DNA of 64,000 bases from Desulfovibrio sp. G11 (GTDB taxonomy: Bacteria; Desulfobacterota; Desulfovibrionia; Desulfovibrionales; Desulfovibrionaceae), in assembly GCF_900243745.1 (NCBI RefSeq), contig NZ_LT984798.1:558001-622000 (forward strand), written 5' to 3'. This document shows, piece after piece, positions 37,409-46,662 of this stretch (position 1 is its first letter; the number at the start of each line of letters is the position of its first letter). The notes beneath the pieces were generated by a model that searched no databases, was not told the DNA's origin, and saw only the letters and a list, made by a program, of their open reading frames with translations. The translations under genes and the position numbers were made by a program.

Positions 37409-38063
37409 GTGCGTACTCCCCGTAGGGGAGAGGTTCTTTTTTGTGTCGGCTAAACCTTTGGACAGTTCAGGCGTTACGCAATATAGAATAACAATAATAA
37501 AACATAGAAAACATGTTTCGACTTCGGCGTAGAGCGCCCGGTGATGGGCCGCCCAGCTACGTTCGTGAAACCTGAATGGTCCCCACCCCCCGGTGACTGT
37601 CGCGTCCAATCAGAATTCTTATAACAAACAACATATATTCAAAACGATACCCCACGTCGATCATCAGAACAAAAGGCGTGATATACAGACTTCAAAACAA
37701 TATCTTGAAAACGCCGTTCCCGCTTCGCTCCAGACAAAGAGGCAAGGCTCCTGTACTCTTTCCCGCGTCTTGCGCGGCTTTGGCTTGGCAAGTCAGGTGG
37801 GGATGGTTATATGTGGTGTAACACAACAGACTGCAACGGCACAGCAAGGCATGCGGGTCCCAGATATTTCGAAAAACCTTGCCGCTGCAAACCTGTCGCC
37901 CCGAGCTTGCAAGGTGCCCTCACATCTGGCTGCCCAAACAAACTGCGCCGCCCCCGCACTGACAGCCTGCGCAAAAAACTGCACAAAAAAGCTATTGTAT
38001 CGCCCCCCATGGCGAACGCCGGTTCACGCAGCGGTCAGAGCACTATCAACGTAAAATTTATCT
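37409..38063. other. 655-bp intergenic stretch upstream of uvrC
   Basis: Contains a possible second hairpin with T-run (CTCCCC GTA GGGGAG near 37416) and one copy of a 35-bp repeat (37724-37758). No convincing gene; the open frames lack ribosome sites and family features. Confidence 0.45.
37724..37758. repeat. 35-bp repeat, copy A (left of uvrC)
   Basis: Starts TTCGCTCCAGACAAAGAGGC and matches 40305-40339 at 32 of 35 positions in the same orientation. The flanking sequence is unrelated. Confidence 0.65.
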
Positions 38064-40127
38064 ATGCAAAAGCCAGAACCAGCCAGCATTCCTCTTTCTC
38101 CCGGCGTTTACCTGTACAAGGATGAGCGGGGACGCATCATTTACGTGGGCAAAGCCCGTATTCTGCGCCGCCGTGTGCTCTCCTACTTCAGGGCCGAAGG
38201 CTTGCCCGCCAAGACAAAAGCCATGCTTTCTCATGCCGGAAGCATAGAGTACCTCACCACAACAACGGAAAAAGAGGCCCTGCTTCTGGAATCGAGCCTC
38301 ATCAAAAAGCACAGGCCCCGCTATAATATCGTTTTGCGGGACGACAAACAGTATGTACTGTTTCGGCTCAACCCCAAGCACCCTTTTCCGCGTCTTGAAG
38401 TTGTACGCCAGGCAAGGCGAGACGGTGCACGCTACTTCGGCCCGTTCACTTCCGCCCTGTCTGCCCGCGAAACCTGGAAACTCATACACCGGGCCTTTGC
38501 CCTGCGCCGCTGCTCCGACAGGGCCATGAAAAACCGTGTGCGCGCCTGCCTGTATCATTTTATGGGGCAATGCCCCGCCCCGTGCATGGACCTGGTAACT
38601 CCGCAGCAATACAATGAAAACGTGCGTAAAGTCTGCGACCTTCTGCAAGGCCGTGCGGCCCCCCTGCTGGATAGTCTGCGCGAGGCTATGGAGCAGGCCT
38701 CGGAAGATCTGGAGTTTGAAAAAGCCGCAGTGCTGCGTGACCAGATCCGCGCTGTGGAGCGCACGGTGGAGCGGCAGGCTGCCGTTTTGCCCGGCGGCGG
38801 TGATATGGATGCTGTTGGCCTTTACCAGGCGGAGAAAGGCCTTGCTCTGGGCATAGTCTTTGTCCGCGGCGGTGCCGTCACGGACGGGCGCGCCTTCTAC
38901 TGGCCGGGCCTGACATTTGAAGACGCCCCCGAACTGCTCTGGAGCTTTGTAAGCCAGTATTACAGTCAGATCACGCCGCCGCCGCGCATACTGCTGCCCT
39001 GGCTGCCGCCCGATACAGAACGCGTGGAGGACGCGGAAGATAGCGAGAGTACGGGCGAAGGCATAAACGCTGGTGCTGGCACACAAGCTGCCCCGCTGAC
39101 GCCCATACCGTCAGGGACAGGCGCTGACCTTCCTCCGGTTGCGGCAAGTCCCCCTGCGGACGCGTCTAGCCCGCCTTCCGGGCCATCATCTGTCCCGCAT
39201 TCTGATCCGGATGACGCTCTGCCTTCTGTTCCGGCCGCCGTGCTTTCCTCCGCCCCCCTGACCGGGCGCGAACTGCTGGAGCAGACCCTGGCCGACCGCC
39301 GGGACGGCGCGGTGCGCATTGTGCCGCCACAGCATGCCGGAGACAACCAGCTGGTGGACATGGCCCAGTCCAACGCCCGCGAGGAAGCGCGCCGCCAGGA
39401 GCAGAAATCTGAAATGAACATTCTGGACAGGCTGGCCCGTGCCCTGCACCTTTCCGGGCCGCCCAGCCGCATCGAATGTGTGGACGTGTCACATACCGGC
39501 GGCCGCCAGACCCGTGTGGGTATGGTGGTTTTTGAAGACGGCCAGCCCGCGCGCCCGCAGTACCGCACCTACAGCATGCCCGACAGCGGTGACGACTACG
39601 CCACCCTATACGCCTGGGTTGCCCGCAGGCTTGAAAGCGGCCCTCCCTGGCCCGACCTGCTGCTTATTGACGGCGGCCGTGGGCAGTTGCGCACTATACA
39701 GCGCGCCCTTGAAGAAGCGGGCCAGCCCGACCTTTTCGCACTGGCGGCCATTGCCAAAGCCAGAGATGAGCAGGGCCACGCCGACCGCCGCGCGGGCAAT
39801 GTGGCCGACCGCATTTTTGTACCCAACCGCGCCAATGCCCTGCCCCTGCGCGAAGGCGGCCAGGAGTTGCTTTTTCTGCAAAACATTCGTGATACAACCC
39901 ACCGTTTCGCCATCGGCCGCCACCGCAAGGCCCGGCGTGGAGCAGCCCTTGCAGGCGAACTCATGCGTCTGCCCGGCGTTGGCCCGGCCACGGCGCGCCT
40001 TTTGTGGGACCATTTCGGCAGTGTGGAGGCCATGTGTGCCGCCACGCAGGAAGATCTGCGCAAAATTCCTGGCATTGGCCCGGCCAAGGCCTCAATGCTG
40101 CTGGAAAAACTGTCCGGTCTGCGCTAG
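38064..40127 (+). CDS. uvrC: Excinuclease ABC subunit C
   Basis: Makes both incisions in nucleotide excision repair. The 687 aa protein has an N-terminal GIY-YIG domain (GVYLYKDERGRIIYVGKA), a Cys-containing linker, a UVR motif (~205-240), an RNase H-like nuclease (VDVSHTGG) and C-terminal helix-hairpin-helix repeats (LPGVGPATA, IPGIGPAKA). Residues ~320-395 are an unusual Pro/Ala/Ser/Asp-rich insert between the UVR and nuclease parts. No clear ribosome site precedes ATG 38064, but the family N-terminus fits. Confidence 0.93.
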   Translation: MQKPEPASIPLSPGVYLYKDERGRIIYVGKARILRRRVLSYFRAEGLPAKTKAMLSHAGSIEYLTTTTEKEALLLESSLIKKHRPRYNIVLRDDKQYVLFRLNPKHPFPRLEVVRQARRDGARYFGPFTSALSARETWKLIHRAFALRRCSDRAMKNRVRACLYHFMGQCPAPCMDLVTPQQYNENVRKVCDLLQGRAAPLLDSLREAMEQASEDLEFEKAAVLRDQIRAVERTVERQAAVLPGGGDMDAVGLYQAEKGLALGIVFVRGGAVTDGRAFYWPGLTFEDAPELLWSFVSQYYSQITPPPRILLPWLPPDTERVEDAEDSESTGEGINAGAGTQAAPLTPIPSGTGADLPPVAASPPADASSPPSGPSSVPHSDPDDALPSVPAAVLSSAPLTGRELLEQTLADRRDGAVRIVPPQHAGDNQLVDMAQSNAREEARRQEQKSEMNILDRLARALHLSGPPSRIECVDVSHTGGRQTRVGMVVFEDGQPARPQYRTYSMPDSGDDYATLYAWVARRLESGPPWPDLLLIDGGRGQLRTIQRALEEAGQPDLFALAAIAKARDEQGHADRRAGNVADRIFVPNRANALPLREGGQELLFLQNIRDTTHRFAIGRHRKARRGAALAGELMRLPGVGPATARLLWDHFGSVEAMCAATQEDLRKIPGIGPAKASMLLEKLSGLR

Positions 40128-40683
40128 CCGGTTGCCGTTTTTGCGCGCATTTCCCGCACAGGCCGGGGCAGCTTCGCTGCACAGTGCTACACAGCGCTGC
40201 CCGGACCTCTCTGTTGCCTCCACCCGTAGTTTCCTTCGTATAACGGGCGGAGCATCCCCAAAGGGCATGTGGCGTGTACGCAGGCCCACATGTGCACGGC
40301 TGCTTTCGTTCCAGACAAAGAAGCAAGGCTCCTGCACTCCACAGGGGCTGCTTTACCCGGGCAGTCACACACGCCTTCTTTTGCCGCCAGCTGCGCTTGT
40401 GAGCAGGCCTTTGCCCAATAGTGGCCGACACGCAGCCTTGTGAAAAGTGCTCCCCTCAAAGACAATCCTGAAAAATCAAGGCCGTTGCCTCACCGGCCTT
40501 CAGCCCTGCCCTTTGGCTTTTTGCGCAAAAATGTATACTGTTTTTCCAATGCCGGGCATTGACCTTACACAGAACGGCCTTATTCTTGCATATTGAACCA
40601 CAGCCACAAAAAGGCCTGCGGTTCCGAAGCGCGCCCGCACACGGGCTGCGCTCGACAGTACGATTCGCACGGGGGAGCGCAGA
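40128..40683. other. 556-bp intergenic stretch between uvrC and cbpA
   Basis: Holds the second 35-bp repeat copy and a possible -10 (TATACT at 40534-40539) upstream of the chaperone genes. No gene seen. Confidence 0.4.
40305..40339. repeat. 35-bp repeat, copy B (right of uvrC)
   Basis: Starts TTCGTTCCAGACAAAGAAGC, the partner of 37724-37758 with three differences. Confidence 0.65.
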
Positions 40684-41658
40684 ATGTCAGTATCTTACAA
40701 AGATTATTACAAACTTCTGGGAGTGGAGCGCACGGCCAAGACCGAGGATATTTCCAAGGCCTACAAAAAGCTGGCGCGCCAGTACCACCCCGACCTGAAT
40801 CCCGGCGACAAGCAGGCAGAAGAAAAATTTAAAGAAATCAACGAGGCCCACGAGGTTCTCAAAGATGCTGAAAAGCGCAGGCTTTACGACCAGCTCGGCC
40901 CCAACTGGCAGCACGGCCAGCAGTTTCAGGGCGAACCAGGTTTTGAAAACGTGCACTTTACCTTCAATGGCAAAAACTTTGACGGCTCGGGCTTTTCAGA
41001 CTTTTTCGAAACCCTGTTCGGAGGCGCGCGCGGCGCGCAATTCGGCGGGCAGGCCGGGCCTTTTGGCGGGCAGGGCGGCGGCCGCACCCAGTTCGGTCCC
41101 GACCCATTCGGCGGCTTTTCTTCCCGCCCGCGACGGGGCCGTGACGTTGAGGCCGAGTTGCCCCTGACGCTTGAAGAGGTGCAGAAAGGCGGCAGCCGCA
41201 CTGTCTCGCTGCAGGGACCGCAGGGGCCGAAAACGCTGGAAGTCAACGTGCCCGCCGGTATCCGCGAAGGTGCAAAGCTGCGTCTGGCAGGCCAGGGCGA
41301 TCCCGCCCCCGGTGGCACACCAGGTGACCTCTTTTTGCGGGTGCGCTATCTGCCGCATGCCACGTTCAGGGTGGACGGCGAAAACCTGCAATGCGATGTG
41401 GCGCTGGCCCCCTGGGAGGCAGTGCTCGGCGGCAAGGTGGAAGTACCCACCCTTGAAGGCAACGTTGAAATGCAGATTCCCGCCGGGTCCAGTTCGGGGC
41501 GCAAATTTCGCCTGCGCGGCAAAGGGCTGGGTGCATCCGGAAAACGCGGCGACCTGCTTGCCAGGGTCATGATCAAAACCCCGGCGCAACTGTCCGACGA
41601 TGAGCGCGAACTCTGGCAAAAGCTGGCCGAAACATCAGCATTCAAGGCCCGCGCATAG
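40684..41658 (+). CDS. cbpA: CbpA-type DnaJ co-chaperone
   Basis: A 324-residue J-domain protein that stimulates DnaK. The J domain (residues ~5-70) carries HPD in QYHPDLNPGD. A G/F-rich linker follows (~95-150), then the two beta-sandwich substrate domains (LPLTLEEVQKGGSRTV...; VALAPWEAVLGGKVEVPT). There is no zinc-finger region, which separates CbpA from DnaJ. A GGGGGAG ribosome site precedes the ATG. First gene of a cbpA-cbpM pair upstream of clpB. Confidence 0.92.
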   Translation: MSVSYKDYYKLLGVERTAKTEDISKAYKKLARQYHPDLNPGDKQAEEKFKEINEAHEVLKDAEKRRLYDQLGPNWQHGQQFQGEPGFENVHFTFNGKNFDGSGFSDFFETLFGGARGAQFGGQAGPFGGQGGGRTQFGPDPFGGFSSRPRRGRDVEAELPLTLEEVQKGGSRTVSLQGPQGPKTLEVNVPAGIREGAKLRLAGQGDPAPGGTPGDLFLRVRYLPHATFRVDGENLQCDVALAPWEAVLGGKVEVPTLEGNVEMQIPAGSSSGRKFRLRGKGLGASGKRGDLLARVMIKTPAQLSDDERELWQKLAETSAFKARA

Positions 41659-41678
41659 CAACTGGTGGAGGTTTTAGC

Positions 41679-41993
41679 ATGAGCATGACACCCAAGCATC
41701 CCACCCTGCCCGCGCCTTCCACGGTTATGGTCTGGGAAGAATTTGTTCAGGTGACGGGCGTAGACCCCGAGCGGCTGCAGGAGCTGCTGGCCCTCGGCTG
41801 GATTGAAGCCCGGGGCAACACTGCCCGGCGGCATCTTTTCCGCGATGCGGATATTTACCGCGTGCGCAAGCTTGAGCGTATCTGCTGCGACTTTGAACTG
41901 CCCGTGCTCGGCGGCACCATCATAGTGGACCTTCTGGAGCGCATTGATGCGCTGGAACAGGCGGTACGCAGCCTGAAACATTTTGAGGATTAA
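41679..41993 (+). CDS. cbpM: CbpM-like chaperone modulator
   Basis: A 104-residue MerR-like helical protein (VWEEFVQVTGVDPERLQELLALGWIEARG...HLFRDADIYRVRKLERICCDFELP) that in E. coli binds the J domain of CbpA and restrains it. It follows cbpA by 20 bp with its own GGAGG site, the expected operon layout. Confidence 0.85.
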   Translation: MSMTPKHPTLPAPSTVMVWEEFVQVTGVDPERLQELLALGWIEARGNTARRHLFRDADIYRVRKLERICCDFELPVLGGTIIVDLLERIDALEQAVRSLKHFED

Positions 41994-42372
41994 GGGCCGG
42001 CGCCAGACAGGTTTTCCACTGCCGCAGGGAGGAAACGAATCCGGCGCCAAACCCGGCAGAAAACACTTCGCAGGCAAGCAAACGCTCTGCATGAGTTTTT
42101 GAACCACTTTCGAATTGAGAGAACATCCCTCTCAATACCTTGAAGGCGCCCGGCTCAGCGGCGCGCAGAAAACCTGCCGCGCAAAACACGCCCGGCTGGT
42201 GGACAGACCCCGCAGGCACGATGGGCCGGAAAAACAGCCGCCCCACAGGCCAGAATGGTCACAGCGCGGGAGACCCGCAGGAAAAGACCCGGGCTGTTAT
42301 AGCATTTCAAATAATAACGCCTTACGAATATTTTGCCGCCTGCAAGATGCGGCACTGTCTGGAGGACCCTTT
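41994..42372. promoter_or_regulatory. 379-bp cbpM-clpB intergenic region
   Basis: Contains an inverted repeat ATTGAGAG-N7-CTCTCAAT (42114-42136) that is not CIRCE, and no clear promoter hexamers. It may be a stress operator or the foot of a 5' leader for clpB. Confidence 0.4.
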
Positions 42373-44979
42373 ATGGATATCAACAAATTTACGGAAAAAG
42401 CACGCGAAGCCGTCAGCGAAGCCCAAAGCCTCGCTGCGGGTATGGGACATCAGGAAACAGATGTCGAGCATCTGGCGCTGGCCCTGACACAGCAGGAAAA
42501 CGGCATCGTGCCGCGCATTCTTGAACAGATGGGCGTACAGCCCCGCGCTCTTTCGGTGGCTCTTGAAGGCGCCGTGCGCAAGCGTCCTTCCGTGTCCGGC
42601 GGCGGTATCGATCCCACCAAGATCATGATCACCCAGCGCCTGGCCACAGTACTGAACGACGCCCAGAACGAAGCCAAGCGCATGAAGGACGAATACGTCA
42701 GCGTTGACCACCTGTTTGCCGCACTGACCGAAGTGCCGCCTTCCACGCCCCTTGGCGAAGTGTTTAAAGAGTACAAGATTACCCGCGCGTCCTTTGTGGC
42801 CGCGATGGAAGACATGCGCGGCGGCGCCCGCGTGACCAGCGCCAACCCCGAAGACACCTTCGAGGCCCTGACCAAGTACGCGCGCGACCTTGTGGAGGCG
42901 GCGCGCCAGGGCAAGATGGATCCGGTCATCGGCCGTGATGCGGAAATACGCCGCGTCATCCGCATTCTTTCGCGGCGTACCAAGAACAACCCCGTGCTCA
43001 TCGGCGAGGCGGGCGTGGGCAAAACAGCCATCGTTGAGGGGCTTGCCTTCCGCATCGTCAAGGGCGACGTACCCGAAGGGCTGAAGGGCCGCAAACTCTT
43101 TGCCCTGGACATGGGTGCGCTTATCGCCGGGGCCAAATACCGCGGTGAATTTGAAGAGCGCCTCAAGGCAGTGCTCAATGAAGTGGAAAAGAGCGAAGGC
43201 CAGACGATTCTTTTTATTGACGAACTGCACACCATTGTGGGCGCGGGCAAAACCGAAGGCGCAATGGACGCGGGCAACCTGCTCAAACCCATGCTGGCGC
43301 GCGGCGAACTGCACTGCATCGGCGCGACCACTGTGGACGAGTACCGCAAGTATATCGAAAAAGACCCCGCGCTTGAACGCCGCTTTCAGCCCGTCATGGT
43401 GGAAGAACCCACGGTGGAGGACACCATCTCCATCCTGCGCGGCCTGAAAGAACGTTTTGAGGTGCATCATGGCGTGCGTATCAGCGACTCGGCCATTGTA
43501 GAGGCCGTGGTGCTCTCGCACCGCTACATTACTGACCGCCAGCTGCCCGACAAGGCCATTGACCTTATAGACGAGGCCGCCGCCCTTATCCGCACCGAGA
43601 TTGACTCTCTGCCCGCGGATCTTGACGAAGCGAACCGCAAGGTCATGCAGCTTGAAATCGAGCGTGAGGCCCTGCGGCGCGAAACCGATGCGGCCTCGCG
43701 TGAACGGCTGGAAAAGCTTGAAAATGAACTGGCCGATCTGCGCATCGAGCAGGCCGACCTGCGCAAGCAGTGGGAAAGTGAAAAAGGCTCCATCAACCAG
43801 GTACGCGAAATCAAGGAGCAGATCGAGCAGACCAAGCTGGCCATCGAGCAGGCCGAACGCGCATACGACCTCAACAAGGCCGCCGAACTGAAGTACTCAA
43901 AGCTGCTCGAGCTTGAAAAAAAACTGGCTGAAGCCGAAAATTCCGACGGTAGCGGCGCTGAAGGCCCCCGCCTGCTCAAGGAAGAAGTGCGGCCCGACGA
44001 TGTGGCTGAAATTGTGGGCAAGTGGACAGGCATACCTGTCACCCGCCTGCTGGAGTCGGAACGAGAAAAGCTGCTGCGCCTGCCCGAACAGTTGCACCAG
44101 CGCGTAGTTGGCCAGGACGAAGCCGTTAATGCGGTATCTGATGCGGTGCTGCGCGCCCGTGCCGGGCTTTCCGACCCGGACAGGCCCACCGGCTCGTTTA
44201 TTTTCCTCGGTCCCACGGGCGTGGGTAAAACAGAGCTTTCCAAGGCCCTGGCCGAGGCGCTCTTTGATACTGAAGACAACATGGTCCGCCTGGACATGAG
44301 CGAGTATATGGAAAAGCACTCCGTATCCCGCCTCATCGGCGCGCCTCCCGGATATGTGGGCTATGACGAGGGCGGCCAGCTTACCGAAGCCGTGCGGCGC
44401 AAGCCCTATTCCGTCATCCTTTTTGACGAAATAGAAAAAGCCCACCCGGACGTGTTCAACACGCTGCTGCAACTGCTGGATGACGGCCGCCTCACTGACA
44501 GCCAGGGGCGTACCGTGGACTTCCGCAACTGCATTGTCATCATGACGTCCAACATCGGCTCCATGCACCTTCTGGACGGTATTGAAGCGGATGGCGCCCT
44601 GAAAGAAGGCGCACGCGAACGTGTCATGGAAGAACTGCGGGCGCATTTCAGGCCGGAATTCCTGAACCGCGTGGACGAAACCGTGGTCTTTCTGCCGCTC
44701 AGGCGCGACCAGATCAGCCGCATTGTGGACCTGCAACTGGCCCGCCTGCGCAAGCGCCTTGAAGACCGCAAGATCAGGCTTGACATGACCGATGCCGCCA
44801 GAAACTTCATCGGCGAGGCGGGTTATGACCCGGTTTACGGGGCACGGCCGCTCAAGCGCTATGTACAGCAGGCTGTGGAAACGCCGCTGGCGCGCCAGAT
44901 TGTGGGCGGCAAGATACGCGACGGCCAGCGTGTGAACGTGGACGTCAAGGACGAGGCCCTCACCTTTACGGCTGAATAG
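42373..44979 (+). CDS. clpB: ClpB disaggregase
   Basis: A hexameric AAA+ ATPase that pulls proteins out of aggregates with DnaK. The 868-residue protein has the N domain (residues ~1-145), NBD1 with Walker [10 protein letters not shown] and LFIDELHT, and a long coiled-coil middle domain (~410-530, E/K/R/L-rich). NBD2 has [21 protein letters not shown] and sensor [13 protein letters not shown] 42373 follows GGAGGA. It lies next to cbpA-cbpM as a protein-quality-control group. Confidence 0.96.
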   Translation: MDINKFTEKAREAVSEAQSLAAGMGHQETDVEHLALALTQQENGIVPRILEQMGVQPRALSVALEGAVRKRPSVSGGGIDPTKIMITQRLATVLNDAQNEAKRMKDEYVSVDHLFAALTEVPPSTPLGEVFKEYKITRASFVAAMEDMRGGARVTSANPEDTFEALTKYARDLVEAARQGKMDPVIGRDAEIRRVIRILSRRTKNNPVLIGEAGVGKTAIVEGLAFRIVKGDVPEGLKGRKLFALDMGALIAGAKYRGEFEERLKAVLNEVEKSEGQTILFIDELHTIVGAGKTEGAMDAGNLLKPMLARGELHCIGATTVDEYRKYIEKDPALERRFQPVMVEEPTVEDTISILRGLKERFEVHHGVRISDSAIVEAVVLSHRYITDRQLPDKAIDLIDEAAALIRTEIDSLPADLDEANRKVMQLEIEREALRRETDAASRERLEKLENELADLRIEQADLRKQWESEKGSINQVREIKEQIEQTKLAIEQAERAYDLNKAAELKYSKLLELEKKLAEAENSDGSGAEGPRLLKEEVRPDDVAEIVGKWTGIPVTRLLESEREKLLRLPEQLHQRVVGQDEAVNAVSDAVLRARAGLSDPDRPTGSFIFLGPTGVGKTELSKALAEALFDTEDNMVRLDMSEYMEKHSVSRLIGAPPGYVGYDEGGQLTEAVRRKPYSVILFDEIEKAHPDVFNTLLQLLDDGRLTDSQGRTVDFRNCIVIMTSNIGSMHLLDGIEADGALKEGARERVMEELRAHFRPEFLNRVDETVVFLPLRRDQISRIVDLQLARLRKRLEDRKIRLDMTDAARNFIGEAGYDPVYGARPLKRYVQQAVETPLARQIVGGKIRDGQRVNVDVKDEALTFTAE

Positions 44980-45019
44980 CAAAACGCAGCTCCGGCTGCT
45001 GACAAGCATGCAATAAAAC

Positions 45020-45076
45020 ATCCCCCGGCGGTTGACCGCCCTGCCTTGCGGCAGGGGCGGCCAGCCGCCGGGGGAT
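45020..45076. terminator. Nested hairpin after clpB
   Basis: An outer 12-bp stem (ATCCCCCGGCGG with its complement at 45065-45076) encloses a second stem (CCGCCCTGCC/GGCAGGGGCGG). Very stable, but without a T-run. The following ~400 bp (45077-45480) hold nothing recognised. Confidence 0.6.
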
Positions 45077-45492
45077 ACGATTTATGCCCGGACAGCCGCC
45101 CGGACGATATGCCTGAAGCCTTGTCCTCTGGGCAGGCCCGGTCCCTTCAGCACCAGCCAGAAATGCAGTATGCTGCACGCTGCGCACTTTGGCCCCTTCG
45201 CAGCGGCTGTTCAGCCATACGGCCAAAATGTACGCCTGCTGGCAGGCCCATACGCGATGGCACAAAATTTTTTATCCAGACTGCGCCGGTCAATTCCGGC
45301 AGCGCGGCTAATGCCCCTTGCTGGAACATTTTTTTCACAGTAGCATACGCCAGACTCCCTGCCCGAAGCGCTCTGCCCTGTGGCAGGATAACACCCCTGG
45401 TTTCTGAAATGAAAGTGAACAACCGACCCCATATGCCGCTTCTTTTCAGCCCCGCCCGCACCACGGCGGCGCTGTTTCTGCGGCATTATAGC

Positions 45493-45660
45493 ATCGCAAC
45501 CGGCGGAACCTGACGTACCGGCGCTGTGAGGCAGGTTGTCTCGCATCATCTTTCACGCAGGGCCTCCGGTTAGCCATATCTTTAGCCCTGCCTGACAGGG
45601 TGCGATAATCATCTTTCACAGCGCAAGTTTCGCATGTCCATGCGAAACTTTTTTTATTTT
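45493..45660 (+). ncRNA. Structured leader with intrinsic terminator, candidate riboswitch
   Basis: Stems read by eye: P1 ATCGCA (45493-45498) with TGCGAT (45601-45606) closes the domain. Inside it are P2 AACCTG (45507-45512) with CAGGTT (45532-45537) and P3 GCAGGGC (45557-45563) with GCCCTGC (45585-45591). AACCGG (45498-45503) can pair with CCGGTT in the P3 loop (45566-45571), a possible pseudoknot. The 12-base repeat ATCATCTTTCAC occurs at 45545 and 45608. A terminator stem AAGTTTCGCATG/CATGCGAAACTT with a T-run ends it. It lies 148 bp before the NifB-like gene cluster. No known class was recognised. Confidence 0.5.
45625..45660 (+). terminator. Strong intrinsic terminator upstream of the NifB-like cluster
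   Basis: Perfect 12-bp stem with two-base loop followed by TTTTTTATTTT. There is no protein gene for it to end closer than clpB, 640 bp away, so it fits transcription attenuation. Confidence 0.85.
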
Positions 45661-45807
45661 CCAGGCCGGAAAACATCTGCCGCCAACCGTACGGCAGCGG
45701 AAACAAGAGCACGAACGCGGTTTTTCCATGAGTGTACAACTGTTCGCCTGCAAGCCCTCACGGCTGCGGCAGGCCATCGGTTCCAACATATGTTTATGGA
45801 GACTGTT

Positions 45808-46662
45808 ATGGATGTGAAAGAAAACGGACGTCGCAGTTTCATAAAATCGCTGGCCCTGGGGGCTGCCGGAGCTGCGGTCATCGCTCCCCGGGCTGCCGCC
45901 GCGGCAACAGGCGGCACGCTCCAGGTCTGGTCGTGCGGCGGTCTTGCCGAGGCCATGTGTCCGGCACATGAGGAGTACACCAGTCAATCCGGCGTCAATA
46001 TCGTCTATACCGGCGCTTTTGCCGCAGCCCTCGGCAAATCCCTGCTCACGGGCAGCGGACACACCGAGGTTTTTGCCGGACGGGTGCTTGCCCTCGCGCA
46101 GAACCTGCGCAAGGCGGGGAAAATGCTCAGTTTTCGCCCCCTGTGCTTTACAAGCTACGTCATCGCCGTCCCCAGGGGCAATCCGGCCCGAATACAGGCT
46201 CTTGACGACCTCGCCCGCCCCGGCGTGCGCGTTGCCATGGCCAAAGACGCTTCCGCCCCCGGCGGCCAGGCGGTTATGGGGCTGCTCAAGGCATCTGGCC
46301 TCACACAGCAGGTACTGGCAAATGTGCCTGAGCAGGGAACCTGCGTGCAGCGTTCTGTAGAAAACGTCACCAGTGGCAATGCCGATGCAATGATCGTCGA
46401 GCGGCGCATATGCCGCATGCAGCGCTTTGCCGATCATCTGGACGTGGTCGAGATCCCGGAGAAATTTTTTCCTGCCGGGCCGTTGACCTTCACAGTGGGG
46501 CCTATGGCGGACGCTGCGGATAAAAACATGGCTGCCGCCTACATAGACTGGCTGACCGGGCCACAGGGCCAGGCCTTTTTTGAACATGCCGGGTTCATCC
46601 CCGCCCTTTCCAGTAAGGGCCAGGAAATGATCGAAAAGCTGGGGGTCAAAGATGTTGCATGA
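45808..46662 (+). CDS. Tat-exported ModA-like substrate-binding protein
   Basis: A 284-residue type-2 periplasmic binding protein (GGTLQVWSCGGLAEAM... YTGAFAAALGKSL...) related to molybdate/tungstate-binding ModA and iron-binding proteins. Its leader carries a twin-arginine motif, GRRSFIKSLALGAAG...AAAAA, so it should be exported folded by Tat. The mature part has five Cys (WSCGG, AMCPA, PLCFT, GTCVQ, RICRM), unusual for this family, so a bound metal or cluster is possible. ATG 45808 follows GGAG. It has no permease of its own beside it and overlaps the next gene by 11 bases. Confidence 0.75.
   Translation: MDVKENGRRSFIKSLALGAAGAAVIAPRAAAAATGGTLQVWSCGGLAEAMCPAHEEYTSQSGVNIVYTGAFAAALGKSLLTGSGHTEVFAGRVLALAQNLRKAGKMLSFRPLCFTSYVIAVPRGNPARIQALDDLARPGVRVAMAKDASAPGGQAVMGLLKASGLTQQVLANVPEQGTCVQRSVENVTSGNADAMIVERRICRMQRFADHLDVVEIPEKFFPAGPLTFTVGPMADAADKNMAAAYIDWLTGPQGQAFFEHAGFIPALSSKGQEMIEKLGVKDVA

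Noticed and set aside
35780..37609. 609-residue open frame antisense to porin 1 (and a similar 524-residue frame antisense to porin 2 at 60597-62171)
   Set aside because: Shadow frames caused by strong GC codon bias of the porin genes; no ribosome site or family motif.
37593..38054. Possible 153-residue gene before uvrC
   Set aside because: No ribosome site, no domain, atypical composition, and it contains the dispersed 35-bp repeat.
45506..45513. GAACCTGA, resembling part of a TPP riboswitch, ahead of a cluster with an NMT1/THI5-like binding protein
   Set aside because: The other obligatory TPP segments (CTGAGA and the GCG-AGGGA region in order) are absent.
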